From DAOUET01 sp034430155 (lineage in GTDB: Bacteria; Chloroflexota; Anaerolineae; Anaerolineales; UBA4823), in contig DAOUET010000104.1 of the NCBI GenBank assembly GCA_034430155.1, positions 1-36,129 on the forward strand: a stretch of 36,129 nt of DNA, read 5' to 3'. Positions 1 through 7,754 of the stretch are shown here, one piece after another. Position numbers and translations under genes: made by a program. Within the stretch, counting starts at the first letter, position 1; each line of letters opens with the position of its first letter. A model generated the notes under the pieces. The model searched no databases, was not told the DNA's origin, and saw only the letters and a list, made by a program, of their open reading frames with translations.

Positions 1-381
1 AGTGCCACCAGATGGCTGGTCGCCATCGCCATATGCCAGGCGCTCGCCGTGGTTGCGGCGATATTGCTGGTTCGTTGGCCCGAGTTCAATCTCAACCTGG
101 CATCGATCCTGTCTTCATTGGCGGCAGTCCTGCTTGCCTGGTTGCAGGTACGACGCCACCAGGAGCTGGCCCACGCCTATGGCCTGGCCTCTCATGAACT
201 CGGACTGGTCTTAGCCCGTGAAAAATACGTACAAACCGAAGGAGAACTCTCTGACTTTGTGGGCGATGCTGAGAACGCCATCTCGCGGGAGCACACCATG
301 TGGCTGGCACGGCGTGACAACCTTTTGTTGCGAAGGGGTCGGGGAGAGAGGCGCTCGACCTGGCTCCGGCGCCTGGGGTAA
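1..381 (+). CDS. SLATT-domain (two-helix) membrane protein, C-terminal part
   Basis: The reading frame is open at the left window edge and ends at a TAA, giving the last 126 residues. Two hydrophobic helices lie at about residues 5-26 and 32-49, followed by a charged helical tail. The tail carries the stretch DAENAISREHT followed by MWLARRD, which is typical of the C-terminus of SLATT/DUF4231 proteins (SMODS and SLOG-associating two-TM effector domains). Family knowledge: such domains are predicted pore-forming effectors of nucleotide-sensing defence systems, though many occur alone. The part 5' of the window would show whether a sensor domain or partner is present. An in-frame ATG at 49 falls inside the first helix and is unlikely to be the start. 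The family call rests on recognised motifs only. Confidence 0.65.
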   Translation, partial: SATRWLVAIAICQALAVVAAILLVRWPEFNLNLASILSSLAAVLLAWLQVRRHQELAHAYGLASHELGLVLAREKYVQTEGELSDFVGDAENAISREHTMWLARRDNLLLRRGRGERRSTWLRRLG

Positions 382-488
382 TCACCCCAATGAAAGCAGG
401 AAATTTTGAGGGTTCCAAAACAAAATCAGAGGTAAAGTCTCTCAAACGCTTTTTTTAAAATTCAGGCTGAGGAAGGAGCACCTTTACT

Positions 489-839
489 ATGGAGATTTAC
501 ATCGGCATTGCTGGGCTGATCTTATCACTGGGGATTACCACCCTGGTGGTCCGCAGGCTAGATATGAAAGTTACGGCGAAAATTGAATGGCGCAAGGTGG
601 CCTTGTTCTACGGGTTGATGCTGCTTGGCATGCTGGCAAGGGAGGGATATAACGCCCTGGTCAAGGCCGAATCGTCTTTCAATTGGACGGGTTTGGCGAT
701 AGCCAGCATTGTTTCTCCCATTATTTTTGGGGCGGTTTACAACAACCTTGGGAACCTTGAAATTACCGTTCCCTCTATCGTACTGGCTTTTCAGAACGGT
801 TTCTTTTGGAACTCGATTTTCGAGAGCATCCCCGGATAA
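489..839 (+). CDS. Small membrane protein of unknown function
   Basis: This 116-residue protein has about four hydrophobic segments (roughly residues 3-21, 38-52, 66-85 and 93-108) and no signal peptide or catalytic motif that I recognise. The start is supported by a GGAAGGAG ribosome binding site at 471-478, about ten bases upstream. It lies 107 bases after the SLATT-type gene on the same strand, so the two could share a transcript. No function can be assigned. Confidence 0.6.
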   Translation: MEIYIGIAGLILSLGITTLVVRRLDMKVTAKIEWRKVALFYGLMLLGMLAREGYNALVKAESSFNWTGLAIASIVSPIIFGAVYNNLGNLEITVPSIVLAFQNGFFWNSIFESIPG

Positions 840-853
840 GGATTTAAGCACCG

Positions 854-874
854 GTCATCTCCCCAAAAGATGAC
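854..874. other. Short hairpin after the small membrane protein gene
   Basis: GTCATCT and AGATGAC form a perfect 7-bp stem with a 7-base loop, 15 bases after the stop codon of the small membrane protein gene. No T run follows on either strand, so it is only a weak terminator candidate. It lies between convergent genes. Confidence 0.3.
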
Positions 875-978
875 TGCAGGGTGGCATGGCGCGCCTTAGC
901 AGGCGTATGTCCCCTGTGAGCATTGGCTCGACCTATGCAGTACCAGCTCCCCGCTGAGGCGTATAAAAGTCGAACGGC

Positions 979-2508
979 TCACAGATAAGGCCGGTCCACT
1001 TCCGCCAGTTTTGATTTTAATTCGTCCAGCAGCTGTGTGCCTGTCCCGGGTTGCGAGGCGTAGAGATCATCCAGTTCCTCGGGATCGGCCTCCAGGTCGT
1101 AGAGCTCTACTCGATTGCCCTTTTCACCCAATTGATCGTAACCGAAATAATACACGATTTTGTGCCGCCCTTTGAGGAGCATACTGCTGGCTTGAGACAG
1201 TGGGGCATATTTACCGTTATTCCTGGCCTGCAGGGCGTACAGGCTGCGCTCGAGGGCGGGACCGGTCTGGGTGAAGGGCGGCAGCACCAGGCCCTCTACC
1301 CAGTCCGGGATTTCCTGCCCGCTGAGGTGCAGCAGGGTGGGTAACACGTCGATGGCGCTGGTGGGTGTGTATACCTGGGTTCCAACCTGGCGCCCAGGTT
1401 CAAAAATCAACAAGGGAATGCGGATCACCGGCTGGTGAAGTACCGGTGTGGTGTGCCCGCTGATGCCACGCTCGAACATCTCGCCGTGGTCGGAAGTAAA
1501 CAGGATCCAGGTGTTCTCTAGCCGCCCAGAGCTTTCCAGGATATTAAAGAGCCTGCCGAACTCCCGATCGGCGTAGAGGATATACTCGTCGTACCAAGTT
1601 CGCCATTTCAACAAATTATCGGGTGATTTCTCTTGAGTGAAAAGATCTACCGGCTTTTGCACGGGTTTGAAGCCGTCATTGGCGAACCTGCCATAAAAAT
1701 CGCGATGGGTTTTGTAGGGAAAATGTGGCGGTAGAAAGTGGATGTATGCAAAAAAGGGTTGGGGGATGGCGCTGAGCTGGCCCCCAATTGAATCGACAGC
1801 CTGCTCAAGCAGAAAATAATTATCGCCGCTGATATTGGGAAGCCCCCGCGGGAAAAGGGGCTTGAGATTGGCGATCTTGCTCTCCCGGTATCCTTCGTAC
1901 AGGCGCGATAAATATAACGAGTAAGCGTATCCTTCCTCTTTTCTTTTTATGGTGCGGGTCCAACTCAGGCTGGCGATATCCTCATCGCGTTTGAAGAGGG
2001 CCTGGATGAGGCCATCATTCGCCAGGAACAGCGTTTCCCGGGGGATGTAATCGTCCAGGTCTGCGAGGAACTGGTCAAAGAGGGTATTCACCAGGGGGTT
2101 GTGGGAGTAAGCCAGGCGATAATGATCCTGGAAGGCGTGGAAGATATTCCTGGATAGGTAAGATCCGTCCACGGTTCCGTTGTAGTTGAAGGCCCGGTGC
2201 GTCCAGGGAAGCGTACCCGTCAGGAGGGAGGCAGTACCAGGCGTGGTGAAATTGCCCGCCGCGAAATGGTTGTGATAGACCACCGCCCGATCGGCCAGTT
2301 CGGCCAGATTTGGCATGGTCTGGCGGGGGTATCCATAAAATGGAATATTATTGGAGGAGAGCGCATCGAAAACGACCAGAAGGATGTTCTTTTTCCCTGG
2401 AGAAGGCTGCGGCGTCCCGGGAGCCATCACGAAGCGGGGGAGGGCATGACTCAAGGATGCCAAACCGGCTAATTTCAGGAACTCACGTCGATCGAGGTTG
2501 CCCTTCAT
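979..2508 (-). CDS. Sulfatase-fold (alkaline phosphatase superfamily) protein with a Thr nucleophile, Tat signal
   Basis: This 509-residue protein begins with a twin-arginine-type leader (RREFLKLAG at residues 7-15), so export in folded form is expected. The sulfatase/AlkP fold is visible: a metal-binding Asp in LLVVFDALSSNN (D48), the strand ending ASLLTG (residues 93-98), and a late TSDHGEMFERG metal site followed by a GH. The sulfatase CxPSR motif is replaced by T88-T-P-G-T, so the formylglycine cysteine and the following arginine are both missing. Thr nucleophiles are known in phosphoglycerol transferases of the LtaS/MdoB type, so phosphotransfer or phosphodiester cleavage is more likely than sulfate ester hydrolysis. 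The gene follows the 192-residue membrane protein gene by 11 bases and probably shares its transcript. The substrate is unknown. Confidence 0.75.
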   Translation of the reverse strand: MKGNLDRREFLKLAGLASLSHALPRFVMAPGTPQPSPGKKNILLVVFDALSSNNIPFYGYPRQTMPNLAELADRAVVYHNHFAAGNFTTPGTASLLTGTLPWTHRAFNYNGTVDGSYLSRNIFHAFQDHYRLAYSHNPLVNTLFDQFLADLDDYIPRETLFLANDGLIQALFKRDEDIASLSWTRTIKRKEEGYAYSLYLSRLYEGYRESKIANLKPLFPRGLPNISGDNYFLLEQAVDSIGGQLSAIPQPFFAYIHFLPPHFPYKTHRDFYGRFANDGFKPVQKPVDLFTQEKSPDNLLKWRTWYDEYILYADREFGRLFNILESSGRLENTWILFTSDHGEMFERGISGHTTPVLHQPVIRIPLLIFEPGRQVGTQVYTPTSAIDVLPTLLHLSGQEIPDWVEGLVLPPFTQTGPALERSLYALQARNNGKYAPLSQASSMLLKGRHKIVYYFGYDQLGEKGNRVELYDLEADPEELDDLYASQPGTGTQLLDELKSKLAEVDRPYL

Positions 2509-2519
2509 TTTCTACCCAT

Positions 2520-3098
2520 TCAAAGGTTGCGGATCACCAGGATAACCAGCCCTGCAAAGTCGAGGAATAAATAAAATGAAGCCAATAAGGAAAGCCGTTC
2601 GGTGAGACCTTGCATAAAACGGAACGCTCTGTTCGATCCCAAGATCAGATAGGCCGGATACAGGACGGTGGGGAGGACCATCCCCAGGCTGGCTACGTAT
2701 AGGACCCTCAATGGATGCCTGGATCTACCCAGGAATGAAATTACAGTCTCAGGGAGAGAAAGGTCCAAAAGAAAATAGAGCTGGCCGATCATTGCCCATA
2801 AAGCAGTGATGAGCAACAGGGCGCTCATCAGGGCGATACGCTGATCATAGCTCCAGCGCCTCGGAACCAGGAATCCAAGCAGGGCAATGACCAGGAAGAT
2901 CATGAGGCTCTCAATAAGGGCAAAAACCATCCCATAAGAGAGCACTCCAATGGCATCCCAGGCATTGGTGCGCTCAGCCACCCAGGAGAAATCTCTCAAT
3001 GCCAGGATAATCGTCCAGAGGTGGAGCGGTAAGGCACAAATTAAGAACAGAGACCAAAGCCCGTGGCGGGAATACAGTTTTGAATTCGTTATTGGCAA
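2520..3098 (-). CDS. Polytopic membrane protein, unknown function, partner of the sulfatase-fold gene
   Basis: The protein has 192 residues with about five hydrophobic helices (around residues 14-34, 52-78, 86-112, 130-155 and 172-190) and no recognisable domain. The chosen start is a TTG at 3098 preceded closely by AAGGA; the spacing is short, so the start is uncertain. It sits immediately upstream of the sulfatase-fold gene on the same strand, which suggests a two-gene operon in which this protein anchors or serves the exported enzyme. That role is inferred from position only. Confidence 0.6.
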   Translation of the reverse strand: MPITNSKLYSRHGLWSLFLICALPLHLWTIILALRDFSWVAERTNAWDAIGVLSYGMVFALIESLMIFLVIALLGFLVPRRWSYDQRIALMSALLLITALWAMIGQLYFLLDLSLPETVISFLGRSRHPLRVLYVASLGMVLPTVLYPAYLILGSNRAFRFMQGLTERLSLLASFYLFLDFAGLVILVIRNL

Positions 3099-3230
3099 AA
3101 TCCTTCAGCCTTGGTGATTGATCTGCTGGACTCTATACTGGAATTCCCCGGCAGGACGCGCTTCATGGTATCGTCGACGAACTCGACCAGCGATAAAGAC
3201 AGTGATGATGGGAGTTTACTTCGACTTGTC

Positions 3231-3425
3231 TCAGGATTGGCGCTGACGCATGTACATATACAGGCCCACGATCAGGACAACCACCCCCACGACCGTACCG
3301 ATGGTTTGGCGCGGCCCGAACTGGGAGGGGTTTTGCCCCAATCCGATCACATCAGCGAAGATAAAAATAAGGGCGATAACCAAGCCAACCAGGATCACGA
3401 GCAGACTAAGCGATTTAGCTGACAT
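3231..3425 (-). CDS. Small two-helix membrane protein
   Basis: This 64-residue protein has two hydrophobic helices (about residues 5-28 and 41-58) joined by a polar loop containing GQNPSQFG. A strong AAGGAGGT ribosome binding site lies seven bases before the ATG, which argues that this short frame is really translated. It is divergent from nothing nearby and lies downstream of the long non-coding stretch. The function is unknown. Confidence 0.6.
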   Translation of the reverse strand: MSAKSLSLLVILVGLVIALIFIFADVIGLGQNPSQFGPRQTIGTVVGVVVLIVGLYMYMRQRQS

Positions 3426-3857
3426 TGCGGTACCTCCTTTTTAAGCAATCTTCATGGTTAGAGAGATCAATATCTGCATTTTCCAGAGGATTCTTCCCAC
3501 AACCCCTTCATAATGAGGGCCGATATGTTTGGCGGAAATTATCTATAGAGCGATTTGTCAAGGTGTTCCAGGGAGGCGTGCCCCAATATCGACTGGCGAG
3601 GTGAGCGCTTGGATTGCTATCCTATTATAGTACCAATTTTATTGGAGTAGGTTTGGGTGATATTGCTTCGTTGGATGGTATTCACCATGTGCCTGCTTTT
3701 TCGCCGTAATTGGCGAAGATATTGATGAGCAATTTTAATTTTATTGAGGGGACAGTTGAAACTACAGGGACAGGAATACAAAGTCGACTGGCTCCGCCTG
3801 GACCTGGAGGACGGTGAGGAGGTGGATAGGCGAAAGTCCGGGGAGCGAGAGGGGCAT

Positions 3858-3910
3858 AAAAAAGCCCGGACAGAGGGGGGCTGCCCGAGCTTCCGCCTAT
3901 AAAGGCGGAC
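3858..3910 (-). ncRNA. Candidate short RNA with own promoter and terminator
   Basis: On the minus strand the promoter at 3915-3944 predicts a start near 3910. The transcript would contain a TCCGCC/GGCGGA hairpin (about 3892-3908) and then a 10-bp GC-rich stem (3881-3890 with 3864-3873, two G-U pairs, 7-base loop) followed by TTTTTT at 3863-3858, a textbook intrinsic terminator. The unit is only about 53 nt and matches no RNA family I know. It could instead be an attenuated leader for the 64-residue gene about 430 bases further on. Confidence 0.35.
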
Positions 3911-3914
3911 TTTT

Positions 3915-3944
3915 ATTATAACAGGAATTCTTATATTTTTACAA
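3915..3944 (-). promoter_or_regulatory. Sigma-70-like promoter of the candidate short RNA
   Basis: On the minus strand, TTGTAA (3944-3939) and TATAAT (3920-3915) are separated by 18 bases. The -10 box is perfect. No coding sequence follows directly; the candidate short RNA and its terminator do. Confidence 0.4.
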
Positions 3945-4138
3945 AGTCCGAATCTTAGTGCGGGTCTGGGCGAGTGTATTCGCTGCAATGAAGTCACAAG
4001 GTCTCCATTTGGGGACAGATAGTCGATTAAACCCGGTCAGGCGACAAAGCACCCTTATGGTACAACATATACCTGTTCGTACCCTATGGAAATACGGAGT
4101 GGAAGGTGCCTGGTTTATGGCGGCTGCGATTGCCGGAG

Positions 4139-4198
4139 CTGCCCGGGGGCAATTGTCCTACCGTCCAATTGGCGGGTGCTCCTGGCGCCTCCGGGCAG
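4139..4198. other. Strong 12-bp stem-loop in non-coding DNA
   Basis: The arms CTGCCCGGGGGC (4139-4150) and GCCTCCGGGCAG (4187-4198) can pair over 12 bp with a single G-U. The 36-base loop contains two CAATTG-like palindromes. No T run follows on either strand, so it is not a standard terminator. It may belong to a structured RNA or be a relic of mobile DNA. Confidence 0.4.
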
Positions 4199-4273
4199 GG
4201 AGGACCTGAGGTGCGGAGCTTGGTGGCGGGTATCATAAGATAAATTTCCGGTGAAGATGTTGGTTTGTAGACT

Positions 4274-4301
4274 TTAACAAATCTTTTATGGTTGGTATAA
4301 A
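4274..4301 (+). promoter_or_regulatory. Candidate promoter of the PilZ gene
   Basis: TTAACA (4274-4279) and TATAAA (4296-4301) are separated by 16 bases and lie about 120 bases upstream of the chosen PilZ start. The AT-rich context contrasts with the GC-rich DNA before it. It is supported by pattern only. Confidence 0.3.
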
Positions 4302-4422
4302 TCTTGCAACAAGGTTAAATGCAACCCAGGCGATGCCGTAAATAGAACACTATAGCCATCATTGCTGGCAAATGGGTGGGAGAAACAGGACCCTTGAAAG
4401 CGGGTTTGAGGAGAATTTACGC

Positions 4423-5148
4423 ATGTCTGCAAATTTTGTCCCTTCCTCTGGCGATGCAGTCGCCGACATCAAGTCACTTGGCCAGCGAAACGAAAATGTG
4501 AAATTGGTGAAACCATATATGGGGATGCTGCTGGACCAGAATGTCACCATCCTGGAGGTTAAACCGGAGGGGGCCACTTTCCAGGGGAGCAATTTGAGAA
4601 TGTGCGCGGTGCTGGGAGGTCGTATTTATCTGCACAGCCGGGCATTCCCCAAGCCGGTGGTCGCCCAGGTCCTCGACGTTAACGTCGCCAAAGGCATGTT
4701 TATCCTTTCTGACTTCGCCTATAGCGACACAGATTGGGAAGAGCGCAAGTTCGAGAGGGTCCGGCCCAAAAACCCCACCTATGTTTCTTTACACTGGAAG
4801 AGGAAAAGCTTGCGGGCTTGTTTGGTGGATATCTCGGCGCATGGAATCGGGTTAGTAGTTTACAAGCTGGGGGAAAGAGGTCTTAATATCCAGGCAGGTT
4901 CACGGGTTTATCTGGATTTCGAGCTACCAGCTGATTACAGATGGACGGATCTTAAGGGGAAGGTGGTTAACTTACAAAAAGCCAATGGTTCACTGGCGAG
5001 GTTGGGCCTGCGTATTTATTCAAATGCGATGGAGGCTCACTGCTTGGAAAGGTACATCATCCACCGCAAGGGTGAAATATGGGAAGAGCTCAACCAGGCT
5101 TATTTTAAAGCCAGGAGGCCGCACGGTGTAGAATGCTCCTATTTCTAA
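4423..5148 (+). CDS. PilZ-domain protein (predicted c-di-GMP receptor)
   Basis: The protein has 241 residues from the ATG at 4423. This start is chosen because a GAGGAG site lies at 4408-4413, while the earlier in-frame ATG at 4372 has none. The C-terminal half has the PilZ signature: RKFER (RxxxR, R108 and R112) followed by DISAHG (DxSxxG, D136, S138 and G141), the two motifs that bind cyclic di-GMP. The N-terminal ~100 residues resemble the beta-rich YcgR-like N domain in layout, but I cannot prove this. No membrane segment is visible, so it is likely a cytoplasmic effector. It converges on the end of the Ccm cluster and has no obvious operon partner. Confidence 0.75.
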   Translation: MSANFVPSSGDAVADIKSLGQRNENVKLVKPYMGMLLDQNVTILEVKPEGATFQGSNLRMCAVLGGRIYLHSRAFPKPVVAQVLDVNVAKGMFILSDFAYSDTDWEERKFERVRPKNPTYVSLHWKRKSLRACLVDISAHGIGLVVYKLGERGLNIQAGSRVYLDFELPADYRWTDLKGKVVNLQKANGSLARLGLRIYSNAMEAHCLERYIIHRKGEIWEELNQAYFKARRPHGVECSYF

Positions 5149-5405
5149 GCGCGCTGCAAGAGCTTAAAAGCAAGTTCACGCCCCATAGCCTGTTTCATGG
5201 TCAGGTTGACCCACAGAGCACCCAGGTCCTCCACAAGATGAATTTGATCGAGGCCGCCTACATAGATAGGGCGAAGTCCGACTTCGGAGATGAGCTGTTC
5301 TACGGTTGAGTGCGCTCGACTTTGTGGCCCACTGTAAAAATGGTCGACCTGGAAATCTCCAATTAATTGCCACTTAGGGTGGATCAGCCAGTGGTGAAAA
5401 TTCAA
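5145..5405 (-). pseudogene. C-terminal remnant of an F420/NAD(P)-dependent reductase-like gene
   Basis: The frame encodes 86 residues. The last ~55, with VGLRPIYVGGLDQ and a final KQAMGRELAFKLL, resemble the C-terminal helical part of NADPH:F420 reductase (NpdG)-type proteins. The N-terminal Rossmann domain with its GxGxxG motif, normally about 150 residues, is absent. The only available start is a TTG overlapping the ccmD stop codon (TTGA). The first ~15 residues look unrelated to the family. It is most simply a truncated gene left at the end of the Ccm operon, though a translated short protein cannot be excluded. The stop overlaps the convergent PilZ gene by four bases. Confidence 0.5.
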
Positions 5406-5569
5406 TTATCTTTCTGGTCGAGATCTTCTAATACTTGCATATCTTGCTGCAGATTGCGGCGGCGAATATAAAGGCTGACCAGGTAAATCAGCATCACACC
5501 AAAAATGACCGCATAACCGGCGATCATATAGCTGGTTGTTTCAGCAGGTCCTTGTTGCATTAATAACAT
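5402..5569 (-). CDS. ccmD: CcmD-like small membrane protein of the heme exporter
   Basis: This 55-residue protein has one hydrophobic helix (about residues 15-33, ending in LVSLYIRRR) followed by a charged, helical, coiled-coil-like tail. That is the usual CcmD layout: one transmembrane helix with a basic cytoplasmic boundary. A GGAG site lies six bases upstream of the ATG, and the gene directly follows ccmC by 12 bases. Family role: CcmD stabilises the CcmABC-CcmE complex and helps release holo-CcmE. The sequence itself is poorly conserved in this family, so the call rests mainly on position, size and topology. Confidence 0.75.
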   Translation of the reverse strand: MLLMQQGPAETTSYMIAGYAVIFGVMLIYLVSLYIRRRNLQQDMQVLEDLDQKDN

Positions 5570-5581
5570 ATTTCGCTCCGG

Positions 5582-6280
5582 TTAGCTTATGGCTTCGAGT
5601 TTTTTCTGTTCAATTTTGTCGTTCAACTTTCCCAAGCGCACTCGGTGCCAGAGCAGGTCGGCATAGATGAATGAGAAGGTGAGCAAACCAAACAGGAATG
5701 TCTGAAGCATCTTGGGGGTCATATTGAAAGTGCCCTGGGCAGAGGGATCGCCGGTACCGATCACGACCGGGTGAATGGTGCGAAAAAGACGAGCAGAAAA
5801 GAAGGTCATGGGTACACTGACGAATCCCAAGATAGCGTATACGGCACCAAAACGGGCGCGGCGATCAGGGTCTTCGATACCAGAACGTAGCATCAGGTAA
5901 GCCGCATAGATCAGCTCCATGACCGTGGCGGTCGTCAGGCGAGGATCCCAGGTCCACCAAGTGTTCCAGATTGGTCTGGCCCAAATCGAGCCAGTAACAA
6001 TATTGATGAAGGCAAACACCATCCCGATCTCGACAGAGGATAATCCGACAACATCCCATTTATGGTCATTGGTGCGTAGGTAGAATATACCGGCGACAGC
6101 TGCCACTAGAAAACCCAACATGCCAACCCAGCCGGCAGCTACGTGGAAATAGAACACTCTCTGAACCTGACCCATCACGGCCTCCATAGGGGCGTAAAAG
6201 AAGACTAGGCCACTGGCAACCAGCAGCAGGGTAAGGCTGACAAGATCTAGAATAGAGAGAAAGCGAGGTTTTGATTCCAT
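5582..6280 (-). CDS. ccmC: Heme exporter/heme-handling protein CcmC
   Basis: The protein has 232 residues and six predicted membrane helices, typical of CcmC. The heme-binding tryptophan-rich WWD segment reads NTWWTWDPRLT (residues 106-116). The two conserved histidines that ligate heme in the family are visible as H46 (FYFHVAA) and H170 (RTIHPVV). It presents heme to CcmE on the outer face of the membrane. A GGAG site precedes the ATG by eight bases. It lies 20 bases after ccmB and 12 before ccmD, in the conserved ccmABCD order. Confidence 0.93.
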   Translation of the reverse strand: MESKPRFLSILDLVSLTLLLVASGLVFFYAPMEAVMGQVQRVFYFHVAAGWVGMLGFLVAAVAGIFYLRTNDHKWDVVGLSSVEIGMVFAFINIVTGSIWARPIWNTWWTWDPRLTTATVMELIYAAYLMLRSGIEDPDRRARFGAVYAILGFVSVPMTFFSARLFRTIHPVVIGTGDPSAQGTFNMTPKMLQTFLFGLLTFSFIYADLLWHRVRLGKLNDKIEQKKLEAIS

Positions 6281-6300
6281 ACCAAATACTCCGTAATAAT

Positions 6301-7035
6301 TTATTCCTCTACGATGTAGTCGAAGACCATAAAAGCAATGGCGGTGAAAATGACATCGAAGGTTATGAGCAGGTTAATCCAAGGCCAGATGTCAGACATC
6401 TCTCGGCCTTCCAGGAAGAAGGTGCTGCCTTTAACAGCCCCCAGCAAAACAGGAAGGACTACCGGGAAAAGCAAAATGGGTAAGAGAATATCGCGAGTAC
6501 GGGTTTGCACTGCCATGGTTGCCAACAAGGTACCGACAGCTACATAGCCAATCGATCCTAAAACGGTCACAGCCAACAATCCGGGGATAAACAGGTTGAT
6601 GTTGTAAAGTGCACTGTAAACCGGCAGTACGATGATCTCTATGAGAAGCATAAAGATGAGATTACCAATGGCCTTGCCAAAGTAAATAGCACTACGATCT
6701 ACGGGCGCAAGCAAGAGACCATCCAGGCAACCACGATCCTTTTCAACCGCCATTGAACGATTTAGACCCAGGGTACCAGCGAAGGAGAAAGTCACCCATA
6801 GAACACCTGCGGTAACACTGTTGCGAGCTTCAACATCCAAATCCAGGGCGAAATTAAAGATCAGGATGACGAGCAAGGCGAATACCAGCATGGCTGAAAG
6901 CAACTCCCGGCTGCGGAGTTCAGCAGAAAGATCCTTCCAGATTATGGCTGCCGTCGCACGAAGAAATGACCGCAGAGGGCTATCACTGGCGGTTTGATGG
7001 GCGTCGCTGGTCACCAGCTGGGCGTCACTGTTCAT
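6301..7035 (-). CDS. ccmB: Heme exporter membrane subunit CcmB
   Basis: This 244-residue protein has six hydrophobic helices and the CcmB family pattern near the N-terminus: WKDLSAELRSRELLSAMLVFA, a cytoplasmic amphipathic segment leading into the first helix. An EKDRGCLDGLLLAPVDRS loop follows. It forms the membrane part of the CcmAB transporter that drives release of heme-loaded CcmE from CcmC. The first ~25 residues are a polar extension relative to usual CcmB. It begins two bases after the ccmA stop, so translation is coupled. Confidence 0.92.
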   Translation of the reverse strand: MNSDAQLVTSDAHQTASDSPLRSFLRATAAIIWKDLSAELRSRELLSAMLVFALLVILIFNFALDLDVEARNSVTAGVLWVTFSFAGTLGLNRSMAVEKDRGCLDGLLLAPVDRSAIYFGKAIGNLIFMLLIEIIVLPVYSALYNINLFIPGLLAVTVLGSIGYVAVGTLLATMAVQTRTRDILLPILLFPVVLPVLLGAVKGSTFFLEGREMSDIWPWINLLITFDVIFTAIAFMVFDYIVEE

Positions 7036-7037
7036 AT

Positions 7038-7754
7038 TCAGGCTTGGCTAATCGCATTCCGGTAAAATGCGAGCAGATTATCTGGATCGATTTCTGAACG
7101 ATGCACGGAGGCGGTAATGGTACCACGCGACAATACATCAAAACGCGATGCCAAGTCGGCGGCACGGGCCAGGTCATGAGAGGTCATCACGATGGTATGT
7201 CCAAGGGAAGCGACTTCTTTCAGCACGCTATCCAGCATGACGCAGGCGTCCTGGTCAAGGCCGGTATGGGGTTCATCAAAAAGAATGACATCAGGGTTGT
7301 GGAATATGGCGCGGCCAATAGCTAACCGTTGCTGCATGCCGCGCGAGAATGTGCGGACGAGATCCCTGCGACGAGGGCTTAAACCCACCAGGTCGAGAAC
7401 CTCAATCGAGCGCCGGTCGATATTCAGGACGCCATACAGCTTGCCATAAAAACGCAGGTTCTCCTCAGCGGTGAGATCGCCATATAACAACGGCAGGTGG
7501 GAGACAACGCCCAGTCGACAGCGCACTGCGGCAGCTTGAGCCGGGAGGTAGTAACCTGAGATACGCACCTGCCCAAGGGTGGGACGTGAGAGAGAAGCCA
7601 AAATCCGCAGAAAGGTGGTCTTACCGGCCCCGTTGGGGCCAAGCAAGGCGACAAATTCGCCTGAATCGACCCGAAAATCCAATGCGCGTAAGACTGTCCT
7701 TAAACCAAAGCGTTTGGAAAGCTTGTGAACTTCAATCACAGCAGGGTTTTTCAT
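7038..7754 (-). CDS. ccmA: Heme exporter ATPase CcmA
   Basis: The protein has 238 residues with a complete ABC ATPase: Walker A GPNGAGKTT, a signature variant FSRGMQQRL, Walker B VILFDEPHTGLD and a switch histidine in TSHD. It works with CcmB in the cytoplasmic membrane and provides energy for holo-CcmE release during c-type cytochrome maturation. Its ATG overlaps the stop codon of the preceding cytochrome gene by four bases (ATGA), which couples the two. Position within ccmABCD makes the assignment firm. Confidence 0.93.
   Translation of the reverse strand: MKNPAVIEVHKLSKRFGLRTVLRALDFRVDSGEFVALLGPNGAGKTTFLRILASLSRPTLGQVRISGYYLPAQAAAVRCRLGVVSHLPLLYGDLTAEENLRFYGKLYGVLNIDRRSIEVLDLVGLSPRRRDLVRTFSRGMQQRLAIGRAIFHNPDVILFDEPHTGLDQDACVMLDSVLKEVASLGHTIVMTSHDLARAADLASRFDVLSRGTITASVHRSEIDPDNLLAFYRNAISQA

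Larger units (their letters stand above)
3426..4422. other. Non-coding stretch of about 1 kb
   Basis: No convincing gene is present. The open frames here (minus 3617-3997 and plus 3958-4209) have Arg/Ser-rich, low-complexity translations and overlap transcription signals. What the stretch does hold is a candidate small-RNA unit on the minus strand (promoter 3915-3944, terminator 3858-3890), a small TTCGCC/GGCGAA hairpin near 3700-3717, a GTCTCC/GGGGAC hairpin at 4001-4016, a strong 12-bp stem at 4139-4198, and a candidate promoter for the PilZ gene at 4274-4301. Confidence 0.6.

Noticed and set aside
3781..3890. RNase P RNA-like string (gcgaaagtccgg followed by GC-rich stems)
   Set aside because: The conserved P4 partner and the other RNase P core segments are absent, and the structured part is far too short.
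3617..3997. 126-residue open frame on the minus strand
   Set aside because: The translation is Arg/Ser-rich low complexity, has no ribosome binding site, and runs through a promoter and an intrinsic terminator.
3958..4209. 83-residue open frame on the plus strand
   Set aside because: No ribosome binding site, no recognisable domain, and it covers the 12-bp stem-loop; composition does not look coding.
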